This document shows, piece by piece, positions 1 to 5,819 of a stretch of DNA of 18,656 nucleotides; position 1 is the first letter of the stretch; each line of letters starts with the position of its first letter. The notes below the pieces were generated by a model. That model made no database searches, had not been told where the DNA came from, and worked only from the letters and a program-made list of their open reading frames with translations. The position numbers and the translations under genes were made by a program. The stretch lies in assembly GCA_043789035.1 (NCBI GenBank), contig JAYWIG010000040.1, forward strand, positions 1-18,656, in the 5' to 3' direction. The stretch comes from JAYWIG01 sp043789035. Its GTDB lineage: Bacteria > Pseudomonadota > Gammaproteobacteria > Burkholderiales > Burkholderiaceae_E.

Positions 1-119
1 TCAATGGCCTTGATCCATACGCTTACTTGAAAGACATTCTGGCGCGGCTACCGACGCAGCTCAACAGCAGAATCGACGAATTGTTGCCGCATTGCTGGCC
101 GCAACAGACTACGACGTAA
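1..119 (+). CDS. IS66-family transposase (TnpC), C-terminal fragment
   Basis: The window opens inside this gene. Codons begin at base 3 and a TAA stop lies at 117-119, giving 38 residues. The peptide starts NGLDPYAYLKDIL, runs through LPTQLNSRIDELLPH and ends in CWPQQTTT. This matches the short C-terminal domain found at the end of IS66-type DDE transposases, where NGLDP, a YL(R/K)D helix and RIDELLP are typical. The catalytic domain would lie upstream, outside the window, so I cannot say whether the copy is intact. The reading frame is open up to a normal-looking end and the element's terminal repeat follows 16 bases later, so this end of the IS looks undamaged. Family assignment rests on motif recognition from a short peptide. 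Confidence 0.85.
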   Translation, partial: NGLDPYAYLKDILARLPTQLNSRIDELLPHCWPQQTTT

Positions 120-135
120 CTTACGATTCTTACTT

Positions 136-162
136 GACAAGATGTGTTGGCCGGACGCTTAC
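136..162 (+). repeat. Terminal inverted repeat (right) of the IS66 element
   Basis: Seen from the outside, the end reads GTAAGCGTCCGGCCAAC and continues inward to about base 136. The outer GTAAGCG is the diagnostic part. The inner boundary is a guess, because the matching left repeat is not in the window. Confidence 0.55.
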
Positions 163-176
163 GCCTAGCTTGCGGC

Positions 177-277
177 TTAAGAATTCAATTGAACTAAAGG
201 AAAACGCTCTCATGGAGTCCTGACGAGAGGCAAACTGTTGCCTCTCCCCAACCCGCAGCAAACAATTGAATTCTTAA
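177..277. repeat. 101-bp segment bounded by perfect 15-bp inverted repeats
   Basis: TTAAGAATTCAATTG at 177-191 is exactly repeated in inverse orientation as CAATTGAATTCTTAA at 263-277, 71 bases apart. The interior holds a second perfect hairpin (225-246). No coding potential was seen inside. The segment sits between the IS66 end (162) and the tRNA operon terminator (283). It could be a small non-autonomous element with TTAA at both tips, or a remnant of an older insertion. I do not recognise it. Confidence 0.6.
225..246. repeat. Perfect 9-bp stem-loop inside the 177-277 segment
   Basis: GAGAGGCAA (225-233) pairs with TTGCCTCTC (238-246) around a 4-base loop, ACTG. No T-run follows on either strand: the plus strand continues CCCCA and the minus strand GTCAGG. 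It is therefore not a classical intrinsic terminator. Confidence 0.6.
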
Positions 278-282
278 AAAGA

Positions 283-312
283 AAAAACCCAGACCTCTCG
301 ATCTGGGTTTTT
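283..312 (-). terminator. Intrinsic terminator of the hupB/tRNA-Val/tRNA-Asp transcript
   Basis: An 11-bp stem, AAAAACCCAGA (283-293) with TCTGGGTTTTT (302-312), encloses an 8-base loop. On the minus strand the stem ends in a run of T, and the structure begins 4 bases past the 3' CCA of tRNA-Asp. Both the A and T tracts are good, so it may work in both directions and also shield the tRNA genes from the IS66 side. Confidence 0.85.
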
Positions 313-316
313 GTGT

Positions 317-393
317 TGGCGGAGTGGACGGGACTCGAACCCGCGACCCCCGGCGTGACAGGCCGGTATTCTAACCAACTGAACTACCACTCC
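317..393 (-). tRNA. tRNA-Asp (anticodon GTC)
   Basis: The gene is 77 nt with an encoded 3' CCA (TGG at 317-319 on the plus strand). The acceptor stem GGAGTGG pairs with CCACTCC. The anticodon arm contains CCTGTCACG, giving anticodon GTC, and the T arm carries GGTTCGAGTCC. It is the last gene before the terminator and lies 106 bases after tRNA-Val on the same strand, so the two are probably cut from one precursor. Confidence 0.97.
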
Positions 394-499
394 AGTGTAA
401 CCGTAGAAACTGCATGCTAACTCGCAATGCGTTAACCCGTTACGTCGGTGGAAATCAATTTACTGATTAATCTAAACACCAAAGAACTTCTAGAGTTAT

Positions 500-575
500 T
501 GGTGGGTGCTGAGAGGCTCGAACTCCCGACCTACGCCTTGTAAGGGCGCCGCTCTACCAACTGAGCTAAGCACCC
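500..575 (-). tRNA. tRNA-Val (anticodon TAC)
   Basis: The gene is 76 nt with an encoded 3' CCA (TGG at 500-502 on the plus strand). The acceptor stem GGGTGCT pairs with AGCACCC, the D arm reads AGCTCAGTTGGTAGAGC, and the anticodon loop CTTACAA gives TAC. The T arm GAGTTCGAGCC is standard. It lies between hupB and tRNA-Asp, all on the minus strand. Confidence 0.97.
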
Positions 576-595
576 GCATAACTTTTTGATGTTAC

Positions 596-617
596 CGATT
601 AAGGTTTGCCTTAATCG
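596..617 (-). other. Perfect 9-bp stem-loop in the leader of tRNA-Val
   Basis: CGATTAAGG (596-604) pairs with CCTTAATCG (609-617) around a 4-base loop, 20 bases before the tRNA-Val 5' end. On the minus strand it is followed by GTAACATC and not by a T-run, so it is a poor terminator for hupB. It may be a processing or attenuation structure in the tRNA precursor. Its function is unknown. Confidence 0.5.
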
Positions 618-647
618 TTTACTTCAACTTGTTGTGCGAAGCGTTAG

Positions 648-653
648 ATTATA
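648..653 (-). promoter_or_regulatory. Candidate -10 box for the tRNA-Val/tRNA-Asp transcript
   Basis: The minus strand reads TATAAT here, just after the hupB stop and about 75 bases before tRNA-Val. No good -35 hexamer lies 16-18 bases upstream, so this rests on the -10 match alone. Read-through from hupB is the alternative. Confidence 0.35.
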
Positions 654-662
654 TACACAAAT

Positions 663-935
663 TTAATTTAGTGCATCTTTCAAGCCTTTACCGGGCCTAA
701 ATTTTGGTAATTTTGCTGCTTTGATTTTGATAGCAGCGCCAGTGCGCGGATTGCGACCTGTACGCGCAAGACGCTTGCCTACTGCGAAGGTACCAAAACC
801 AATCAGGGTAACCGTGCCACCCTTTTTTAACGTTGTACGAATGCCGCCCAGCATTGCCTCCAACGCACGACCTGCGGCAGCCTTAGAAATGTCGGCTTGG
901 GTTGCCATGTGGTCGATTAACTCAGTCTTATTCAC
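663..935 (-). CDS. hupB: DNA-binding protein HU (HU-beta type)
   Basis: The product is a small nucleoid-associated protein that binds and bends DNA without sequence preference, acting as a dimer. The 90 residues are the usual HU length. The N-terminal helical dimerisation part begins MNKTELIDHMA. The DNA-binding arm signature is clear: GFGTF near residues 47-51, then GRNPRTGA (about residues 60-67) with the conserved Arg-Asn-Pro at the arm tip, and a closing FRPGKGLKDALN. The start codon is GTG (933-935), supported by a GAGGAG ribosome binding site 7 bases upstream. It lies downstream of the lon terminator, so it should have its own promoter in the AT-rich 948-1000 stretch, though I cannot place one with confidence. 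The position next to lon is typical of proteobacteria. Confidence 0.96.
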   Translation of the reverse strand: MNKTELIDHMATQADISKAAAGRALEAMLGGIRTTLKKGGTVTLIGFGTFAVGKRLARTGRNPRTGAAIKIKAAKLPKFRPGKGLKDALN

Positions 936-941
936 GAAACA

Positions 942-947
942 CTCCTC
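942..947 (-). promoter_or_regulatory. Ribosome binding site of hupB
   Basis: GAGGAG on the minus strand ends 6-7 bases before the GTG at 935. It is one of the few strong Shine-Dalgarno sequences in the window and it settles the GTG start. Confidence 0.75.
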
Positions 948-990
948 GAAATCTAATGTCTAATTTATCTAATATTTTTATCTACAGACC

Positions 991-1028
991 ATAATAAAAC
1001 AAAACTCCTGAAGGTGAATTCAGGAGTT
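991..1028 (-). terminator. Intrinsic terminator downstream of lon
   Basis: AACTCCTGAA (1003-1012) and TTCAGGAGTT (1019-1028) form a 10-bp stem with a 6-base loop. On the minus strand it is followed by TTGTTTTATTAT. It begins 25 bases after the lon stop and separates lon from hupB. The plus strand also has a T-run after the stem (GATTTTTTGC), so it may be bidirectional. Confidence 0.85.
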
Positions 1029-1053
1029 CTGATTTTTTGCTTTGCTTTATCGC

Positions 1054-3537
1054 TTAGTGAGGGCGAATATCAACTTTGGGTTCAATAGCGGGCGTGACAG
1101 TAGTCGCAATCACCGGGGGAACTAACGCCACCGCTGGTAAAGGCACCGGGGCGCGTTCTAACGCAATCTCAAGCACCTTATCAATCCATTTCACCGGAAT
1201 GATTTCGAGGTGGTTCTTTACGTTATCAGGGATGTCGGCCAAATCCTTGACGTTTTCCTCAGGAATTAACGCTACCTTGATACCACCACGATGGGCAGCA
1301 AGAAGCTTTTCCTTGAGACCACCGATCGGCAGAACTTCACCACGCAAGGTAATCTCACCGGTCATTGCCACATCAGCCCGAACAGGAATACCTGTTAACG
1401 AGCTCACAATCGCTGTTGTCATTGCAATACCAGCGCTAGGCCCATCCTTCGGCGTGCCGCCTTCTGGCACGTGAATATGAAGGTCTTGCTTCTCATAAAA
1501 GTCTGGTGCAATACCCAACCTATCGGCGCGACGGCGTACTACCGTAATAGCTGCTTTAATCGACTCTTGCATTACATCGCCCAGCTTACCTGTAAACGTT
1601 GTTTTGCCCTTGCCTGGCATTGAAACAGATTCAATCGTAAGCAGCTCGCCGCCAACCTCAGTCCATGCCAAGCCAGTGACTTGACCGACTTGATTGTCGT
1701 TCTCTGCGCGACCGTAATTAAACTTGCGCACACCGGCAAACTTATCTAAGTTCTTACCATTGACGATCATCTTCTTGTCTGCGCCTTTTTCTTTGGCTTT
1801 CAGAAGTAGAAGCTTCACGACTTTACGGCAGATCTTGCTAATTTCGCGCTCAAGTGATCGCACACCAGATTCACGGGTGTAAAAGCGAATAATGTCGCGA
1901 ATCGCTGTCTCATCTATCTTGAGTTCTTCTACTTTCAAGCCATTGGCTTTAACTTGCTTTGGAACAAGATAAGTTTTCGCAATATTGACTTTTTCTTCTT
2001 CGGTATAACCCGAAAGGCGAATCACTTCTAAACGATCAAGTAGAGCAAGCGGAATGTTCAACGTGTTAGCAGTTGCTACAAACATCACATCCGACAAGTC
2101 ATACTCAACTTCAACATAGTGGTCGACGAATGTACTGTTCTGTTCCGGATCTAACACCTCAAGCAATGCGCTTGAAGGGTCGCCCCTGAAATCCGTTCCC
2201 ATTTTGTCAACTTCATCGAGCAAGAAAAGCGGATTACGAACACCAACTTTGGCTAAGTTCTGCAGCACTTTACCTGGCATCGAGCCAATGTAGGTACGAC
2301 GATGGCCACGAATCTCGGCTTCATCTCGCACGCCACCTAAGGCCATGCGAATGAACTTGCGATTGGTTGATCTTGCGATCGACTGACCGAGCGAAGTTTT
2401 GCCCACGCCAGGAGGGCCAACCAAGCAAAGAATTGGCGCTTTTACTTTATCAACACGTTGTTGCACCGCGAGATACTCAAGAATGCGTTCTTTGACTTTT
2501 TCTAGGCCGTAGTGGTCTGTATCAAGCACTTCTTGGGCTTTGCCCAAGTCGGTACTGATCTTGCTCTTTTTACGCCAAGGCAAACTCACAATCGTGTCAA
2601 TGTAATTGCGAACCACGGTGGCTTCAGCAGACATCGGTGACATGAGCTTGAGTTTCTTTAACTCAGCATCAACTTTTTTCTTTGCTTCGGCGGGCAACTT
2701 GGCAGCTTTGACTTTTTTATCAAGCTCATCCATGTCAGCGCCCTCTTCGCCCTCGCCGAGTTCTTTTTGAATGGCTTTTACTTGCTCATTCAAATAGTAC
2801 TCACGCTGGCTCTTTTCCATCTGCCGTTTTACGCGACCACGGATACGCTTTTCAACCTGAAGGATGTCGAGCTCATTTTCGATCTGAGCAAGCAACTTTT
2901 CTAAACGCTCGCCAACAGCGAATGTTTCGAGAATAGTTTGCTTTTGTTCGATCTTGATTGGCAAATGAGAAGCGACAGTATCAGCCATGCGGCCAACGTC
3001 ATCTATGCCATTTAATGAGGCAAGAATTTCCGGGGGAATCTTTTTGTTTAACTTCACATACTGATCGAACTGCGTCAAGATGGCGCGACGCAATGCTTCG
3101 CTATCTGCACTCGTCGCTTCTGAAACCAGAACAGGTTCGAGCGAACAAACAAAATGTTGGCCGTTATCGTGAAGTTCTGTGATGCGCGCGCGTTGCCCAC
3201 CTTCAACAAGCACTTTCACTGTGCCATCCGGAAGCTTAAGCATTTGCAATATGTTTGAGACGCAGCCTATGCTGTGCATATCTTCGGCGACTGGCTCATC
3301 TTTGGACGCACTCTTCTGCGCTACCAACATGATACTTTTACCAGCTTCCATTGCGGCTTCAAGCGCTTTGATTGATTTTGGTCTGCCGACAAACAATGGA
3401 ATAACCATGTGCGGGAAGACAACAACGTCCCTTAGCGGAAGTAACGGCATGGGGTTAGAGGGGAATCCAACCTTAGTAGTTGACTCAGCACTCGCTTCTA
3501 ATTTCTTATCTGTATTATCTACCATCTTTTCTACCAT
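1054..3537 (-). CDS. lon: ATP-dependent protease Lon (LonA type)
   Basis: Lon is a cytoplasmic hexameric AAA+ serine protease that degrades misfolded and short-lived regulatory proteins. Using the longest open frame (840 residues from 3576) for numbering, the order is: substrate-binding N-domain opening LPLRDVVVFPHMVIPLFVGR (46-65), helical linker (about 230-330), Walker A GPPGVGKT (387-394), Walker B FLLDEVDK, then the protease domain with catalytic Ser714 in PKDGPSAG and Lys757 in GGLKEKLL. I start it at ATG 3535-3537 (827 residues), because GGAG lies 6 bases upstream and the ATG at 3576 has no Shine-Dalgarno. Another ATG follows at 3525. After the usual end near ALER, about 32 extra residues rich in Pro, Val, Ala and Thr follow, longer than the short tail of E. 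coli Lon. It lies downstream of clpX but has its own heat-shock promoter. Confidence 0.97.
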   Translation of the reverse strand: MVEKMVDNTDKKLEASAESTTKVGFPSNPMPLLPLRDVVVFPHMVIPLFVGRPKSIKALEAAMEAGKSIMLVAQKSASKDEPVAEDMHSIGCVSNILQMLKLPDGTVKVLVEGGQRARITELHDNGQHFVCSLEPVLVSEATSADSEALRRAILTQFDQYVKLNKKIPPEILASLNGIDDVGRMADTVASHLPIKIEQKQTILETFAVGERLEKLLAQIENELDILQVEKRIRGRVKRQMEKSQREYYLNEQVKAIQKELGEGEEGADMDELDKKVKAAKLPAEAKKKVDAELKKLKLMSPMSAEATVVRNYIDTIVSLPWRKKSKISTDLGKAQEVLDTDHYGLEKVKERILEYLAVQQRVDKVKAPILCLVGPPGVGKTSLGQSIARSTNRKFIRMALGGVRDEAEIRGHRRTYIGSMPGKVLQNLAKVGVRNPLFLLDEVDKMGTDFRGDPSSALLEVLDPEQNSTFVDHYVEVEYDLSDVMFVATANTLNIPLALLDRLEVIRLSGYTEEEKVNIAKTYLVPKQVKANGLKVEELKIDETAIRDIIRFYTRESGVRSLEREISKICRKVVKLLLLKAKEKGADKKMIVNGKNLDKFAGVRKFNYGRAENDNQVGQVTGLAWTEVGGELLTIESVSMPGKGKTTFTGKLGDVMQESIKAAITVVRRRADRLGIAPDFYEKQDLHIHVPEGGTPKDGPSAGIAMTTAIVSSLTGIPVRADVAMTGEITLRGEVLPIGGLKEKLLAAHRGGIKVALIPEENVKDLADIPDNVKNHLEIIPVKWIDKVLEIALERAPVPLPAVALVPPVIATTVTPAIEPKVDIRPH

Positions 3538-3543
3538 TGACGA

Positions 3544-3547
3544 CTCC
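3544..3547 (-). promoter_or_regulatory. Ribosome binding site supporting the internal lon start
   Basis: GGAG on the minus strand, 6 bases before ATG 3537. The upstream ATG (3576) is preceded by TTAATATTGGG, with no useful match to the 16S tail, so the shorter lon start is preferred. Confidence 0.5.
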
Positions 3548-3622
3548 AATGAGGCAACTCTGTTATGAGAAGGCATCCCAATATTAAGTCAAAAGAGACT
3601 TAGTATTGGTTGCTTATTGATC

Positions 3623-3651
3623 ATATCGGGTCTACGGTGCTCAAAGTCAAG
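3623..3651 (-). promoter_or_regulatory. Sigma-32 type heat-shock promoter of lon
   Basis: On the minus strand CTTGACT (-35, 3645-3651) and CCCGATAT (-10, 3623-3630) are separated by 14 bases. The sigma-32 consensus is about CTTGAAA, 13-17 bases, CCCCATNT, so both boxes match well. The expected start near 3616 gives a leader of roughly 80 bases to the preferred lon ATG. lon is a classical sigma-32 gene in proteobacteria, which supports the call. A housekeeping reading (TTGACT with TATGAT) would need a 19-base spacer. Confidence 0.65.
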
Positions 3652-3657
3652 AGCACC
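3636..3657. repeat. 7-bp inverted repeat over the lon -35 region
   Basis: GGTGCTC (3636-3642) and GAGCACC (3651-3657) are perfect inverse copies around an 8-base loop that contains most of the -35 box. No T-run follows on the minus strand, so it is not an obvious clpX terminator. It could be a regulator site or a weak hairpin. It is not CIRCE, whose arms read the other way (GCACTC...GAGTGC). Confidence 0.45.
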
Positions 3658-3671
3658 TTGCAAGACGTGGC

Positions 3672-3697
3672 AAATTTGCTGACGAAAATGCAAATTT
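3672..3697. repeat. 8-bp inverted repeat at the end of clpX
   Basis: AAATTTGC (3672-3679) and GCAAATTT (3690-3697) are inverse copies 10 bases apart, and the second arm overlaps the clpX stop codon. The stem is AT-rich and has no following T-tract on the minus strand. At best it is a weak terminator or a 3'-end protecting hairpin. Confidence 0.35.
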
Positions 3698-4967
3698 ATT
3701 TTGAACCAACTACACGAGCGGTGTCAGCATAGATGATGAGCGGTTTGCCCTCACCGGTAATCGCGTTCTCATCGACAACAACCTTTTCAACGTTTTGAAG
3801 AGCAGGAAGCTCAAACATTACATCGAGTAAGGACTGTTCCAAAATAGAGCGCAAACCACGAGCACCAGTCTTACGTTTCAAAGCCTTGCGAGCAATCGCC
3901 ATAAGCGCGTTAGGCCGGAACTCAAGCTCAACGTTTTCCATCGCAAATAGCTTTTGGTACTGCTTTACTAAGGCATTTTTTGGCTCGACCAAAATCTCTA
4001 CTAAAGCCTCTTCATTCAACTGGTCTAAAGTCGCAACCACTGGTAATCTACCGACAAGCTCAGGAATCAAGCCGAATTTAATCAAATCCTCGGGTTCGGT
4101 TCCACGCAAAATTTCGCCGACATCTTTTTCAGTCTCACCGTAGACAGCAGCACCAAAACCGATGCCTGATTTCTCAGAGCGGTTACGAATAACTTTTTCT
4201 AAACCGTCGAACGCACCACCGCAAATAAACAAAATATTTGTAGTGTCAATTTGCACGAAATCTTGGTTCGGATGTTTGCGACCACCTTGAGGCGGAACTG
4301 AAGCAATTGTGCCTTCAATTAACTTAAGCAAAGCCTGTTGAACGCCCTCACCCGACACATCTCGCGTGATCGAAGGATTGTCCGACTTACGGGAAATTTT
4401 ATCGATTTCGTCGATGTAAACAATACCGTTTTGCGCTTTTTCAACTTCATAATTGCAGTTTTGCAATAACTTTTGAATGATATTTTCAACATCTTCACCC
4501 ACGTAACCAGCTTCAGTGAGAGTTGTAGCGTCAGCGATCACAAATGGTACGTTTAATAAACGCGCTAAAGTTTGTGCCAATAAAGTTTTGCCTGAACCAG
4601 TAGGCCCCGCCAACAAAATGTTGCTTTTAGAAAGCTCGATATCGTCCTTCTTACCTTTGTGCTTTAAGCGCTTGTAGTGGTTATATACCGCCACCGAAAG
4701 AATACGTTTAGCCGCACTTTGCCCAATAACGTATTGGTCAAGAATGCCTGCAATTTCCATCGGCGTTGGTAAACCACCTGCTTTATTGGCAGTCGTTGCT
4801 GGTTCAGCAGTGGACGCTTCATCACGAATAATGTCGTTGCAAAGTTCGATGCATTCGTCGCAGATGAATACCGAAGGACCAGCGATGAGTTTACGGACTT
4901 CATGCTGGCTCTTTCCGCAGAACGAACAGTACAAGAGTTTTTCGCTTGAGCCTTTTTTTTCTGACAT
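3696..4967 (-). CDS. clpX: ClpX, ATP-dependent unfoldase of the ClpXP protease
   Basis: ClpX recognises tagged substrates, unfolds them with ATP and feeds them to ClpP. The 423 residues are normal for the family and all key parts are visible: a four-cysteine zinc finger (Cys14, Cys17, Cys36, Cys39) for dimerisation and adaptor binding, Walker A GPTGSGKT (121-128), pore loop GYVG (154-157), Walker B IVYIDEID (182-189), the RKH loop (230-232) and the IGF tripeptide (269-271) that docks onto ClpP. Sensor and Arg-finger regions follow in the C-terminal AAA+ small domain, including KTGARGLR. The Shine-Dalgarno is weak (AGG about 10 bases before the ATG). It lies 68 bases downstream of clpP on the same strand, so the ClpXP pair is probably cotranscribed, possibly with tig. 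Confidence 0.97.
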   Translation of the reverse strand: MSEKKGSSEKLLYCSFCGKSQHEVRKLIAGPSVFICDECIELCNDIIRDEASTAEPATTANKAGGLPTPMEIAGILDQYVIGQSAAKRILSVAVYNHYKRLKHKGKKDDIELSKSNILLAGPTGSGKTLLAQTLARLLNVPFVIADATTLTEAGYVGEDVENIIQKLLQNCNYEVEKAQNGIVYIDEIDKISRKSDNPSITRDVSGEGVQQALLKLIEGTIASVPPQGGRKHPNQDFVQIDTTNILFICGGAFDGLEKVIRNRSEKSGIGFGAAVYGETEKDVGEILRGTEPEDLIKFGLIPELVGRLPVVATLDQLNEEALVEILVEPKNALVKQYQKLFAMENVELEFRPNALMAIARKALKRKTGARGLRSILEQSLLDVMFELPALQNVEKVVVDENAITGEGKPLIIYADTARVVGSK

Positions 4968-5035
4968 TCAGCTTTTGCCTAGTAAATTACTAAGATTCAA
5001 TATTACTCGTTCTGGGAAAACAGGGCTTAAGCGCT

Positions 5036-5776
5036 CTATTTAGCAGCAGGTGTAATTGGGGTAGCAGGAGTAGCTGGAGGAGTTGGCGGCGTTGTTGGTG
5101 CAGCAACTTGACTACGAGAATCAAGTACTTTATCAATCAAGCCATATTCAACGGCATCTTGAGCTGACAAGAAGGTGTCACGATCAGTATCTTTTTCAAT
5201 ACGCTCAATCGGTTGACCAGTTCTATCGGCATAAATCCTGTTTAACCGCTGACGCAAGTACAGGATTTCTCTTGCCTGAATCTCAATATCCGAAGCCATG
5301 CCTTGAGCACCGCCAGAAGGCTGGTGAATCATAATGCGCGAATTCGGTAGCGAAAACCGTTTACCCTTGGCACCAGCCATGAGCAAAAATGAGCCCATAC
5401 TCGCAGCGATGCCCATGCACAAGGTGCTTACGTCAGGTTTGATGAACTGCATCGTGTCGTACATCGCTAAACCAGCAGAAACTGAACCACCAGGTGAATT
5501 GATGTAGAAAGAGATGTCTTTATCTGGGTTCTCAGATTCAAGAAACAACATCTGGGCAACAACGACGTTGGCCACTTGGTCCATTACTGGGCCGACCAAG
5601 AAAATCACTCGCTCACGCAATAGACGCGAATAGATGTCATAGGCACGCTCGCCACGACCACTTTGCTCGATCACCATAGGCACCATGCCTAAACCCATCG
5701 GCTGCGAATAGGATGAACTAGTAGTGCTGCTCAGCTGAGCATTCACCATATCTTCAACAATGCTGTTAAATGTCAT
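5036..5776 (-). CDS. clpP: ClpP, proteolytic subunit of ClpXP
   Basis: ClpP is a barrel-forming serine peptidase that degrades chains delivered by ClpX. The catalytic triad is complete: Ser126 in MGIAASMG, His151 in IMIHQPSGG and Asp200 in DTDRDTF, with the usual 25 and 49 residue spacings. The oxyanion part INSPGGSV (92-99) is present. The N-terminal propeptide region is Ser/Thr-rich before the conserved VPMVIEQSGRGERAYDIYSR. The 246 residues exceed the usual 200-220, because after VLDSR a tail of about 25 residues (222-246) made mostly of Pro, Thr and Ala is added. I see no frameshift: the stop is clean and the upstream family match runs to its usual end. A GAGAG ribosome binding site lies about 7-8 bases before the ATG. 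It sits 43 bases downstream of tig. Confidence 0.97.
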   Translation of the reverse strand: MTFNSIVEDMVNAQLSSTTSSSYSQPMGLGMVPMVIEQSGRGERAYDIYSRLLRERVIFLVGPVMDQVANVVVAQMLFLESENPDKDISFYINSPGGSVSAGLAMYDTMQFIKPDVSTLCMGIAASMGSFLLMAGAKGKRFSLPNSRIMIHQPSGGAQGMASDIEIQAREILYLRQRLNRIYADRTGQPIERIEKDTDRDTFLSAQDAVEYGLIDKVLDSRSQVAAPTTPPTPPATPATPITPAAK

Positions 5777-5819
5777 TCGATTTCTCTCGTCGTATCTTAA
5801 AAAACGGTTAATAGATGAC

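Larger units (their letters stand above)
1..162 (+). mobile_element. Right end of an IS66-family insertion sequence
   Basis: The transposase tail is followed after 43 bases by a sequence ending CGGACGCTTAC at 152-162. Read from the outside inward this is GTAAGCGTCCGG, and IS66-family elements typically begin GTAAGCG. The element therefore probably ends at 162. IS66 elements usually duplicate 8 bp of target, which would make GCCTAGCT (163-170) the flanking copy. The other copy and the left end are off the window, so the duplication is inferred and not seen. Confidence 0.75.

Noticed and set aside
238..420. 60-codon plus-strand ORF
   Set aside because: It runs antisense through the terminator and the whole of tRNA-Asp. 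This is a well-known false ORF over tRNA genes.
721..963. 80-codon plus-strand ORF opposite hupB
   Set aside because: It is entirely antisense to the well-supported HU gene, with no motif of its own.
3636..3657. CIRCE element (HrcA site) before lon
   Set aside because: The arms read GGTGCTC/GAGCACC, not the CIRCE GCACTC/GAGTGC, and the spacing is 8 and not 9.
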